From the NCBI RefSeq assembly GCF_020085105.1, contig NC_058055.1, forward strand, positions 10,075,822-10,139,821: a stretch of DNA of 64,000 nucleotides, in the 5' to 3' direction. A program made the translations under genes and the position numbers. The stretch is from Siniperca chuatsi (Eukaryota; Chordata; Actinopteri; Centrarchiformes; Sinipercidae). The notes beneath the pieces are model-generated. The model saw nothing but the letters and a program-made list of their open reading frames with translations, made no database searches and was not told where the DNA came from. Position 1 is the first letter of the stretch; each line of letters begins with the position of its first letter. This document shows positions 25,016-35,420 of this stretch, piece after piece.

Positions 25016-25052
25016 AGTGCACACTGTGGCAGTTAGAGCCACAGTGTGCACT
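25016..25052. other. Perfect 15-bp stem hairpin
   Basis: AGTGCACACTGTGGC at 25016-25030 and its exact complement at 25038-25052, separated by a 7-nt loop. Too short for a canonical pre-miRNA. Could be a MITE remnant or simply a palindrome. Confidence 0.7.
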
Positions 25053-26459
25053 GTTGAACTAGTTACAAACCAAAAGTGACATCTGCTGGCTGAAAGGATG
25101 AACTCTTTACATGCAGATTCAGACTTTACATCATGCTTTTAAAATGTGTCTTTTCATCTTATAACATCACTCTATTGTCAGTGTGACATTGTAATTGGTT
25201 ATAACTTAATTGCTTTTAGACCAATCATTATGAAACATGGTACATATTCAAGGCAGTTGAAGTCATAATGACAAGTGACAACTGCTTTAAAAATGTTGAC
25301 TTGTTTCTTGATATTTGCTGTGATGTTTTGTACATGATGAAATATCTGAGCTATTGTTATCAAAAGCTCAAGTAATCTGTTGTATTCCATTGATATGTGT
25401 TATTTTATGATGGTAACAATTTGTCTTTCAGAAATGCTCATAGGAAATGTACATTGGAACATAAAAATTTGGTAAGGTCTTTTCCAACAAGTGTTGGACA
25501 CACATATTTTTATGCTTCTAATACATTGTGTATTAGTGTGTAAACCTATTTTGGTCAACTAGTGACTAATAATAATAATGATAATTATTATTCACTAAAA
25601 GAGGACCTTGTGTCCTATTTTGTTTAATGACAACTGACAACAGTACTATAGTGTTCTTCATAGAATTCCCATGTGCTGAGTTTTCAGAATTTTTTTGTGT
25701 ATTCATCTTGGAAATACAAAAGCCAAAATGCTCACATTTTGATTAATTGATTGCATTATACAAGCAAAGAAATATCAGATCTTTATGAGCAAATCATGAA
25801 CTATTGTCTTCTCTTTTACTTCTAAAGTAATGTTGTGGCTAGCCTCAACAAGCAGCAAACAGTGGCGTGTGAATGTTAAAACTGAATGGAAAAACATGTA
25901 TGTACGTTATGTATAGAGATAAATGTAATATAAAAACAGGTTAAATAGTGTTTGTGAAAGAAAAATAAAAGATACTGTGGCTTGAAACAGTCAGTCCTTT
26001 AGTAAATCATACACCATCGTCATGGGCTTTGTTTTAATATATGATTTGATCATCATTTTGAAAGAGTGATTTACTTAATAAAGAATTAGCATGAAATATA
26101 CAAATAAGTCACAGAGAGTGAATTTCGTGAAACAGTCTAGATATTCACCAAAAAAGGAGTATTAAATTGACTTATATGCAATATGTACCGGTGTTTGTAT
26201 ACAAGTGATGAAAAGCAAAGAAAAAGCTGTTTGTGTCTTTGCAATCAGTACATTTTGAGCCTTCACCACAAAAACACATATGATTCATTAAGGAGACATG
26301 ATTTTAGACAGATTTTAGATTTTCTTGTGGAACATACAGATGCTATACATAACTGCTTGACATCAATACTTGATCTGTGTATGAATGTTTTGGACTGCGT
26401 GATGAGAACAGTTAATTGATAATGATGATATGGAACTACAAAACATGCTAGGACTGTTG

Positions 26460-26521
26460 TATCCAGTCTTCAGGGACACTTGTCTCCCCTGGCTGAGGAG
26501 CCTGACCCTGAAGACTGGATA
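26460..26521. other. Hairpin with perfect 16-bp stem and 30-nt loop
   Basis: TATCCAGTCTTCAGGG at 26460-26475 pairs exactly with 26506-26521. Inside the loop a further CTCC/GGAG pairing is possible, giving a 62-nt stem with one internal loop. It lies 0.5 kb from the odorant-receptor pseudogene in otherwise featureless sequence. Confidence 0.65.
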
Positions 26522-27012
26522 AATAACTGATGCTCCTTTCCCTTTGTACTCATTCAGAGCAGATTATACTGATGTATGTTTTGCTGCTGTGAGTCCGTCT
26601 GCAGACGCTTGAAGTAAACCTACAGAAAGACAAGCGGTTGCCTTGAGTGTTTCTTTATTCTGCAGAATTACCACTACACTAGTATGACTTAAAATGTGCA
26701 CATCAGTGTACAGTATATCATCTGAGAGAAATTGACAAAAAATAATAATGATGTTAATTACATTTTTAATTCTGACCTGAATCTGATCAGATACAATTTA
26801 TCATATACCTCACATATACTAAAGTATATCACACAAAGAAACAAACTTGCCTACTGCAAATATAGTTTAGCCTTTTTACTCAACATGATTGTGCAAGCAA
26901 AAAACAAAAGCATAATACAATTACTGTATTTGAAATCAAGACTTAGGAAATGGCTGAACAGTGGTTTTGAAGCCAAAAGTGAAATAGTAGACTGATGTCT
27001 GAAGGTGTGATC

Positions 27013-27811
27013 TCAGAGGCCATATATGAGTGGGCTCAAACACCTAGGGAAAATGATAAGACCTAGGAAGAGGGCATACTGAATATGAATGGCCATAGCA
27101 AGATTTACATTCCACAGGCCGCTGGAGTTTATCATATTAAACAGCTTAATTAGATGCAGCAGCACTGTCCTATTGGCCTTAATGGCATTATGGATATTGG
27201 AAAAGGCTGACTTGATAGTAATCATGATAGCAATGTATGTATAGATGATAATTATGCTCACTAACACAAAATACACAATGGTGAAGGTCTTGTTTGAAGT
27301 TGAATAAATTTGCAGCCGGAAGACATTGTTTTTGATGCAGAACCTTGGCACAGTGAATCTTGTGTTCTCGAGACTGACAAACAGGAAGAGCTGGGTAAAT
27401 GAGTCAAAAGACGCCTCTGTCCACATAACAGCAATGGCTACCCCTGTCATCCTTTTGGTGGCAATATCAGTATGCCTCAGTGGGAAACAAATGGAAACGT
27501 ACCTCTCCAAAGACATCACAGCGAGGTTGAGGGGTGACATTTTAACCAACCAGTATGACATTAATACAAATATAGCTGATCATTCTGATCTTGGTCACAG
27601 CAAAGATGTACAGCAACATAGTCATCAGAAGCTGCAGAGAGTCAGTGAGGCGCAAATGGCTAAACAGGATATAGTGTATAAGACTCCAGGAGGAGAGCCT
27701 TTCTCAACAAAGCAAACAACATGACGCCGTTTACATACACAAAGACAAGATATGGCAGCATAGACAGCAGAGTTTTGTCTGAAACAGCATCACCTGGGTG
27801 ACTTCATTCAT
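27013..27811 (-). pseudogene. Odorant receptor (fish-type GPCR) pseudogene
   Basis: The minus strand encodes a seven-helix odorant receptor in pieces. Hallmarks in order: LPYLVFVYVNG (helix 1), HYILFSHLRLTDSLQLL (helix 2), ISYIC then a break, SPLNLAVMSLERYVSICF (fish variant of the DRY region), helices 4-6 in the longest open segment (27561-27013), and LSPLIYGL (the helix 7 signature). I count frameshifts near 27785, near 27675 and near 27545. The frame then meets TGA straight after YGL, where functional receptors usually have R. Translation beyond the stop resumes as DHTFRHQ, like a receptor C-tail. The likely start ATG is at 27811. The subfamily was not determined, and the call of pseudogene rests on at least three breaks. 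Confidence 0.85.
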
Positions 27812-30240
27812 GACCACAGATTCATGCAGCGTCTATAAAGGCATAGCACACAAACACATCTAAGTGATCCTTAATCAACATTATGAACAGCCCTGAATCT
27901 TGAAGCCTGATTCTGTCAGACAATATCTTAAATAACCATGTTGGCCTGACACAAAGACACAATTTTCAGGGATTGAAAATACAACAATTAGTCAGCATCA
28001 CAATAAATAAAAATATTTCAGAACTAAGTAGAATCTATGAAGTTAAATAGAAATGGTTTATTGTATGTCTGAGACACATTACTTACATGTTACTGCTTTG
28101 GTCTGACTTCATTTGACAATGAGGTTATGGTGGACAAATCTGAGGAATCAATCAACCTCCAGGCCATCATGTCCTTTTTATAAGTAGTCACTGATGCAGA
28201 ACAAAAAGCAGTCACTGTCTAGTCATGTGTACATTGTTCAATGAAGAGGAATTCAAATGTGGACTGGACATCAGATTTTATGTAAAACAAACACCTACAC
28301 CATAAAGTGGGGCTGCACAAAAGACAAATCATCCGTTTGCCTAAAACAAACTCTGGCGTCAGCTGTGGCCACTTCTCTTCAAGTAAGAAGTGACAAGTAG
28401 AACTTGAGAAAAATACATGTTGCTTTCTAAACAGTAGTGTGTGAGTGTCACCGTCTGCCTTGGAAACAAACGTACTGCTGTCTCAACACATTTCTAATTT
28501 CCAGTGTGATTTTGGGAGTTACAATGTGTGTTATAGTATTTGGGTTGTAAGTAAGAGTTTAAGGAGATAATACAAAACTACAATAAATACTCATATTTTA
28601 TTTAACCATGCAGCATTTGTCATTTATTCTTGCTACATGATGTCATGTTCAACTAGAATTGCCGCCCTGTGGTTGTGTGCCTCCACCAACCAGTCAAGTT
28701 GCAGTTTACATCCATGTCTGTCCAGACTCATAATATATGTAGTGAGTACTTGGAAGGAATTGAATAAAAGGTATAAAGTGTATTTTTAGGCTAAATGGAA
28801 GTTATCACTATATTGATAATACATATGTATGATTCCAGTCAATATTTAACATTAACATTGTTGAACTGATTAATGAAGGATTATCATAGATGTATCGGCT
28901 AAACAGGTACACATGTACTTGATTACTATGTAAAGATGGATTCTTATAGAGTATAGCTACACAACATGTGGTGCTTTTGTTTTGCCTGGCATTTTTAGAT
29001 GCAAAGTCTCTCTATGAGCTGTAGGTGAAACTCATTCACTCACAGCCTTACGATTAGCTAGGCGCGCTCCAATACGTTGTTTGAAGTCACGTGATTCCAA
29101 ATTCAGAATGAGGCAGGAAATGAAAGGCAGAATGGACGGGACGGCGGAAAGCCCGTACTCTGCTAGTTATTGTTTACTCATTGTGTCGTCCCAGTCAACA
29201 TGTGTGTGAAATCTGTAATCGCCCGATTCATTCTCAAATTATGGCTAAAAACCTATTTTGAGGTCACAATGACATTTAACCTTTGAGTCTAAAGTGTCAC
29301 CTATTCAGTGTCCGACCAACTGTGAAATATAGTCATCAATTCTTGAGTTATGGCCAAAAAACATGTTTTGTGAGGTCACAGTGACCTTTGACCATCAAAT
29401 TCTAATCAGTTCATCCTTGTGTCCAAGTGGACGTTTCTGCCTAATTTGAAAAAAATTCCCTCAAGGCGTTCATGAGAATGGGATGGGCAACCCCAAAACA
29501 TAATGCCTCCGGTCACGGCTATCGCTGGGGCGGATGCATAATAAACTACCACATTTAAAATGATCATGATGTCCTTTTAATACACATACCAAATATACAA
29601 CCAAGGGTGACAGTTTTTACAGCATCCATCTTTAATCACCGTTTGAATTCAAACATTACAAACACATTAACAATGACACAATCACTCAAAATAAAACATT
29701 AAACCAGGAGAGCATTACATTTCAGAGATTTAAAAAAAATATATATTGTAAAGGAAAAGTACAATCAAATCCCAGTGTTTTAAAATAAAAAGGCAAAGCC
29801 GAAAGGCAGAGTATCTACATAACAAAAGCAACATAATAATAATAATAAAAATAATAATAATAATGTGTTATATTTTCCTTAATTTGCCAGTAAATTGTAC
29901 GAGGATATGGATGAATCTTGAAACATTTCTTCTACAGCTGCTGGCTATATTTCAACTGAAAACTGGAAATTAGCTGTGGAAAGATTATTACACAAAATCA
30001 GACAATGTGGATTCTGCATCTACATCTCTGCTATTGCAATTATTGCCTTAGTTTTTTTAAACAAAAAAATGTGATATAATGTAATTGTACATAACTTTGA
30101 AAGGACCAATTACACCTTTTTGTTAAAATTTTCAGTCTCGGGTAATTCTATACAAAAACTATATACAATTATTGTTATGCTACATATAATCAATAAACTA
30201 CTTGAAAATCGGACAGATCTTGTATGGTGTATACATTCAC
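27812..30240. other. Intergenic and ppme1 3' flank
   Basis: No gene is recognised. 28655-29545 looks like a split teleost interspersed repeat. The part beside 30240 is the probable ppme1 3'UTR. It is A/T-rich, with a run of AATAAT units at 29835-29865 and no single obvious polyadenylation site. Confidence 0.5.
28655..29545. repeat. Teleost interspersed repeat, split copy
   Basis: The left part (28660-28745) begins near CCGCCCTGTGGTTGTGTGCC. The right part (29200-29545) has GAGGTCACAGTGACCTTTGA, and ends in a GC-rich imperfect palindrome, TGCCTCCGGTCACGG followed by a partial complement GGGGCGGATGCATA. From memory both belong to one abundant fish repeat, here interrupted by about 450 bp of unrelated DNA. 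Confidence 0.5.
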
Positions 30241-33200
30241 TTACCACAGGTATCCTTCCTTGAACTCGGTGAATTTGTGCCGGACCATAAATGTTGCTAG
30301 AGCATCTGCTACCTAGCAACAAATGACACAGGACAAAGTTGATAAAATTGCAATAAACTGAATGTGGATCAAACAGGCCCAACTGAACAAACGCACAAAA
30401 CCAGACGTGCAAACTGCATCAAGAAGTGACACTACAAACAACAATAAGTGGGATTTTTTAATTTTATTTGGTGAGTTAAAGCTCCTCTTGCATTAGGTTT
30501 GGCATATCAACAAGCATCATACATATATATAATTCGGACAATATACAGACCACAGTGTACGTTCAGGTAAACACCCCTTACTTTTTCAGGTGCGTCCTCA
30601 TGGACAGCATGACCACACTGAGGGAGGACCTGCATCTGAAACTTTCCTGTGGACAAACAGTGAGATTATGGATATTTCTGAGGTCTGTGTATTGTACAGT
30701 ATATGACAACAATCAAACGTGGGGAAAAAAAATGGAAACTATGCATACAATCTCAATTTGTGCCTCTTACCTTGCATCTGTCCAATAGTAAGGTCTTTGT
30801 CAAGCCTGTCCACTCCTGTACAATGGAGCAAGTCAGGGGTAAAATTGTGCAGTCAATGGCAAAATAGCTTGGAATAAAACTTGAATCATTTGTATTCATC
30901 CAAACTAGTGGGACTCCCCTGAAATTCCATCAAAATTGATCTGTATCCAGATACTTTTCTGTATTTTCTGTACCAAATAATAAGTTCACTGTGAGAAATC
31001 TAACCTGCGAGCAGAAGCAGTTTTGGCACAGGGCAGGTGAGAAAGAGGGCAGACAGGCCTCTGAACCAGCCGTCCCAGTATTTTTCTGTCTTTGACAACT
31101 CAACTCGCCAGGTGAAGATGCTTTCCTTTTTTATCTGTAGGACGAAATCAACCTTTTTAGGTACTTTTCAACCTCTCAAAAACACATACATGTTACAAAA
31201 GAAAGACAAAGAGTAAGAGAGACGGGACCTCCTGGTCATCTTCCTTCATCCTTTTCTTGTTGGATTCTTCTTCCACTTCTTCCTCCTCCTCCTCCTCTTC
31301 TATTATTCCTTCACCAGTGCTATTAGACACACCCGGACTGCTAGTGGATTCCTCATATCTGCGAATGCCAGAACAGAGCAAATTAACATACAGTACATAA
31401 AACACAAAACCATGCAGGACTTAATGTACAGATAAGAAACAGAGCAGACATACTTTTTCACCTGGCCTCCCATTGACACTCGTGCTGACTCTGTGTTTCG
31501 GATCTGGCCGCTCTTCACGCTGACAGTAAAGGAAAACAAAAGTTTATGACAGTTGTGTACAAACATTATACTAGTTAGATGCCATTCAAGCTTGAAAATC
31601 CAAACTCTGATAATGGAGGCCATTAAAACTGGACAATCAAAATACATCCTTTCCAAGCTGAAGGCTGTCCAAAACATGGCAACTGCTTTCAACAAGGCTC
31701 CTATTGGTTATAAATAATGATGTTTATGATACTGTTTGCTAACATTAACCAAATAATAGAAGAGTGCGATTTGGCCCAATCATGCTTCCAAGATGTAGCA
31801 GTATCACTAACTGTTTCATGTTTACCTCCACTCAATGGCATTCTCCAGAGATTTAAATGTCTTTGGCCGACTTCTGAGGAAATTCTGCATACTGTTCAAA
31901 GCATCCATTGCTGTACCTGAATGCAATTAACAAAAGTATTTGTCATTAATAAACCCAGTAATACTATACTGAACTCGTGATTCATTTCATTATGAATATT
32001 TATCATATAAATCCACTGCTAATTTAAACTAGTAGTAAAAGCAACATGCTATTTGGTCAACTAAGACTGAAAAATATCTATGATGCCACTATTTGAGAAC
32101 ATGCAAGCATTTACCTTCTACAACATCAATGACACAGAGGCCAAGCAGGGACGGTATATGATTGGCAGTGGCTGTGTGAACTGCAATGGCCCCACCCATG
32201 CTGTGTCCAATAATCATGATCGGAGGCGGATTCTCTCCGTAGAGCACCTCCACCACTTTGCCAATATCCCTTTTGAAAGAAAAAGCAACAAAAAGCTCTT
32301 AATCTTCTTATATTTCTACAATATGTGTTTGTATGTTACTGAGTATACAGTCATAAACCTCAAAACAGAGTGTGTATTCAACAATGAACTGGGAAACTAG
32401 TGCCATTCAATATTTCTTTTTAATTTTAAAGCACAGTCATTAATCCAAATGTTAACACCCACAGGAATCCACCAAACTCTCAGACCACTTTCTCCCTACT
32501 GGATTGAACTGTAAAAGCAAGAGCATTTAAGGATGCACCGAAGCATTAAACATTCCCTGCCTTTAGGTGGGAAGCTGTGAATCAAAGCTGACTGTGTGCC
32601 TGACTCGATACTCTTTTAACTATTGACTTTCCCGCAAGCCTGCAGGATCATTGCTGCCCTCTCTGGTTTCCCATATTTTTCTGTGATGCAAGTCTGAGCT
32701 GTTTAAAGTGAGTATGTGTATATGTGGTTCTCACAAAATGTCTTAACTGCACACACAGCAACTTACTTGGCCATTGTGTCTGCAGAGAGATCATCAGGAT
32801 TTTTCACTCTGGTGTCACCTGCAGGTGATGAGAGAGAAGCAAATTTCCATCTAAGCTCATGAGTATGCAGAGAATGGCCTGCAAAATGATGTAGTGGCTT
32901 CTAATCACAGGTGGGTAGGGAAGTGATCAAGCTACTTTGGTACAGTGATTTCACTTCTTAATAATTTGTGGTACTGGAGATGCAATTTGAACAGTAAAAT
33001 CTGATAAAAGGACTTATTTTGCTGTCAGAAAATATTAAGTGGATGCTGCTTTATTTCATCACCCTACTGTATATCATTGCAATATTAAGCAAAACTAGAA
33101 TCTTCTTAACAAAACAGAATGAATGTTACAGATATATTACATTATTGCAGAATGCAGAATGAGTATTTGGAAGCAGTGATCAACATTTTCTTTTCTTTTC

Positions 33201-35186
33201 TTTTTTTTTTAATCATCAGCTATCACAAATTTCCCCTTTTGACTACAGTACATTTAACCAGTGAATGACACAGAATCATAGGACGTCTATATGTGCATAT
33301 ATTTGTGCAAAGCATTATTCAAAGGGGATTGATAATACTACCTAACCATATGGACAAATCTCCCTCAAGATCTCAATATCCTAAAATATAAATAAAGTAT
33401 GTCTAGTTACTAATTTTATGTCCTGTGATTACTTATATTTACCATGAGCTCGAAGGTCCATAGCCACCACCCTGCAGTTGATCCTGCTGCATATGACAGC
33501 CTGCAAAGACACATATGGAAACTATTTAAATAAAATAGTGTACAGCAAATATGCTGAAATAAAAGACCAGCTTCATAAATATTCCACACTATGTCGGTGT
33601 GTATTTTAAACATACAATTTATCAGAATTAAGAGGTTACAAAGTTTCTGTAATAGTTGTTATGCTTACAGTGAACACTGCCCAGGAGAGAGCAGAGTGGC
33701 CTCCTCCATGGAGCAGGAACAACACAGGACCATGGGAACCACTGCAGTAAATTCTGAAAATGTTCAAGGTAGTCAAGGAAATACATACCAGAGCTGCGCA
33801 AGAGTTACAAAGTAGGTAGCTGCTGCTCAAAAGAGAAGAAACATTACTTGAATAAACTGATTATCTTCAAATGTCCCATGCCACATTGAAGTTAGATAGC
33901 ACACTGGTTTAAAGAAGTAGCTAAATCTGAAATGACCTAGTTGGATCTGAACATTCAAGTTTCAATAATTCATGCTGAATTATCTCCTGACAAACAGAAG
34001 CAGCAGTCAAGGATATATCTTTGCCATTTTCATTTTCCACCTCAACATTTTCCATTGTTTCAAAGTACTGACTCCAGGGCAGGGGGGAGAAATCTCTCTT
34101 CCGTCCAGGTCTGTATATAAAAGAAAAGACAAGAAAAATGTAAACCAATACCATATTGCAGCAGAATTTTTAAAACACATTGTGCAAGACATAAATCTTT
34201 GCAATGTGTTTCTGTGAAGAGGACAAACTGGCTCTTTCAAATGGTCAAATGCTGCAACACTGAAGAGAAAAAATGGTCCATGTAAAATGTAATGCAAGCA
34301 ATAAAACAACAAGACCAAACCACATGCCACAACTTCATTGTTTAAATCATTATGGCTTTACCTCAAACTAAAAGCAGCCATACATGTACAAGCTGAGTCT
34401 TTCTAATGCACTGGCTGCTGGCTATTTAGCTGACCGGAAACCAGAGACTGAGGACTTTTTTAAGGGTTGGATAGAGCTTAGATAGGGTTTCATTCAACCC
34501 CAAATAAACAACACTGTCACGGCATGTAACGTATGGGTACATCTCTACCAAAAACAGAAACTTGTTTATACAACCATTGTAACATGATGATGTAAACAAG
34601 CAATAACAAGCCAGAAACAAGACCCCGACTTCACTAGACAGGCTGTGTAAATGGAAACTGAATTTCTCAGTTAACAATAAAATCAAACCTATCTTTAGAG
34701 ACTACTCAGTCTTATATTAAGATTAATATCTTCAGACACTGCTTTAGGTGTGTCATGAATGCTCACTCTAACCCTGACATATCTACGCTTATGCTAATCA
34801 ATGGATACTGTCAGATAAAACTGAGTTTAACCTAATATACAATGCTTAGGTTATATTCCAAAGCTAGTAGCTAAATCAAAAATCTTCATATGTACATTTA
34901 TCTGCCGCTGTTGGTCAAAACTCTGCTAGCTTAACTAGCTAGCGTGATCAGTTCAGCTGTCCTGTCATTTAACAAACTAAAAAGAAACGAGTCCGATGGG
35001 ACAGAGCAACTGATGTGATGATAATATTATAAAATGTAACGTTAGACAGCCGGCAGAGTTTACAGCATGCTATTAAGATGCTAACGTTAGCTAAACTCAC
35101 CCCATTTTCATTTTGGAGCCGGACTGGAAACCACCAGCCATAGGAGGTCTGGAGGCTAACAGGTTTAAATGCAACTGTTTCTCCAT
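30241..35186 (-). CDS. ppme1: Protein phosphatase methylesterase 1 (PME-1)
   Basis: Spliced CDS with exons 35101-35186, 34017-34110, 33669-33761, 33443-33500, 32767-32818, 32115-32269, 31826-31916, 31454-31519, 31229-31358, 31005-31134, 30771-30815, 30582-30646 and 30241-30312. All phases agree and give 1137 nt, 378 aa; human PPME1 is 386. It is an alpha/beta hydrolase that removes the methyl ester from the C-terminal leucine of the PP2A catalytic subunit. The GHSMGG nucleophile elbow puts Ser at 151, with Asp176 (CVIDVVEG) and His346 (QCGHAVHED) completing the triad seen in the human enzyme. The HGGGH oxyanion segment is in exon 3. An acidic Glu-rich insert lies in exon 9. The C-terminus (HKFTEFKEGYLW) is shorter than in human. 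The intron between exons 2 and 3 is AT-AC (separate entry). Start chosen because MEKQLHLNLLASRPP aligns with the human N-terminus. Confidence 0.95.
33762..34016 (-). other. ppme1: AT-AC (U12-type) intron of ppme1
   Basis: On the minus strand the intron begins ATATCCTTGAC directly after codon GAT and ends TTCCTTGACTACCTTGAAC directly before ATTTTCAGA. The start fits the U12 donor consensus ATATCCTT. TTCCTTGAC is a consensus U12 branch site, and the terminal dinucleotide AC follows about 10 nt later. Removing exactly this interval (255 nt) restores GKD|IFRIYCSG, which matches human GKD-TFRVYKSG. No GT donor in the neighbourhood keeps the frame. An alternative AG at 33755-33754 would give a wrong junction. 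Confidence 0.88.
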
Positions 35187-35420
35187 GTTGTCGAAAGCGG
35201 GATCGGTCTCTGTCAGGAATGGTTTAATATGGCCTTCCCTCTCTTTCGCAGCATATGCTTTTCCTCAACAGCTGCACCAACGTTAGCCAGGCATTGGATA
35301 AATTTCAGCTAACGTTAGGTTACTACGTTTGTATGACAAGCTAGTAGCTAGCGTTCTTCTTCTGTTGCTGCTGCAGCTGTGATTATTTTGGGTTGGCCTC
35401 TTCTTCTTCTTTGGTTGTGT
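35187..35420. promoter_or_regulatory. ppme1 5'UTR/promoter region
   Basis: Sequence directly upstream of the ppme1 start, with more CpG than its surroundings. The palindrome TAACGTTA occurs at 35037-35044 and 35082-35089 (intron 1) and at 35310-35317, with a near copy AACGTTAG at 35279. No TATA box was recognised. A promoter is inferred from position only. Confidence 0.4.

Larger units (their letters stand above)
21430..27012. other. Intergenic: nectin3 promoter side to odorant-receptor pseudogene
   Basis: The first few hundred bases beside exon 1 must hold the nectin3 5'UTR and promoter; no TATA box was identified. Beyond that no gene is recognised. The stretch holds a MITE at 22473-22716 and two perfect-stem hairpins at 25016-25052 and 26460-26521. 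The rest is AT-rich and unremarkable. Confidence 0.5.

Noticed and set aside
27326-27724. 132-codon plus-strand ORF
   Set aside because: It is the antisense shadow of the odorant-receptor pseudogene.
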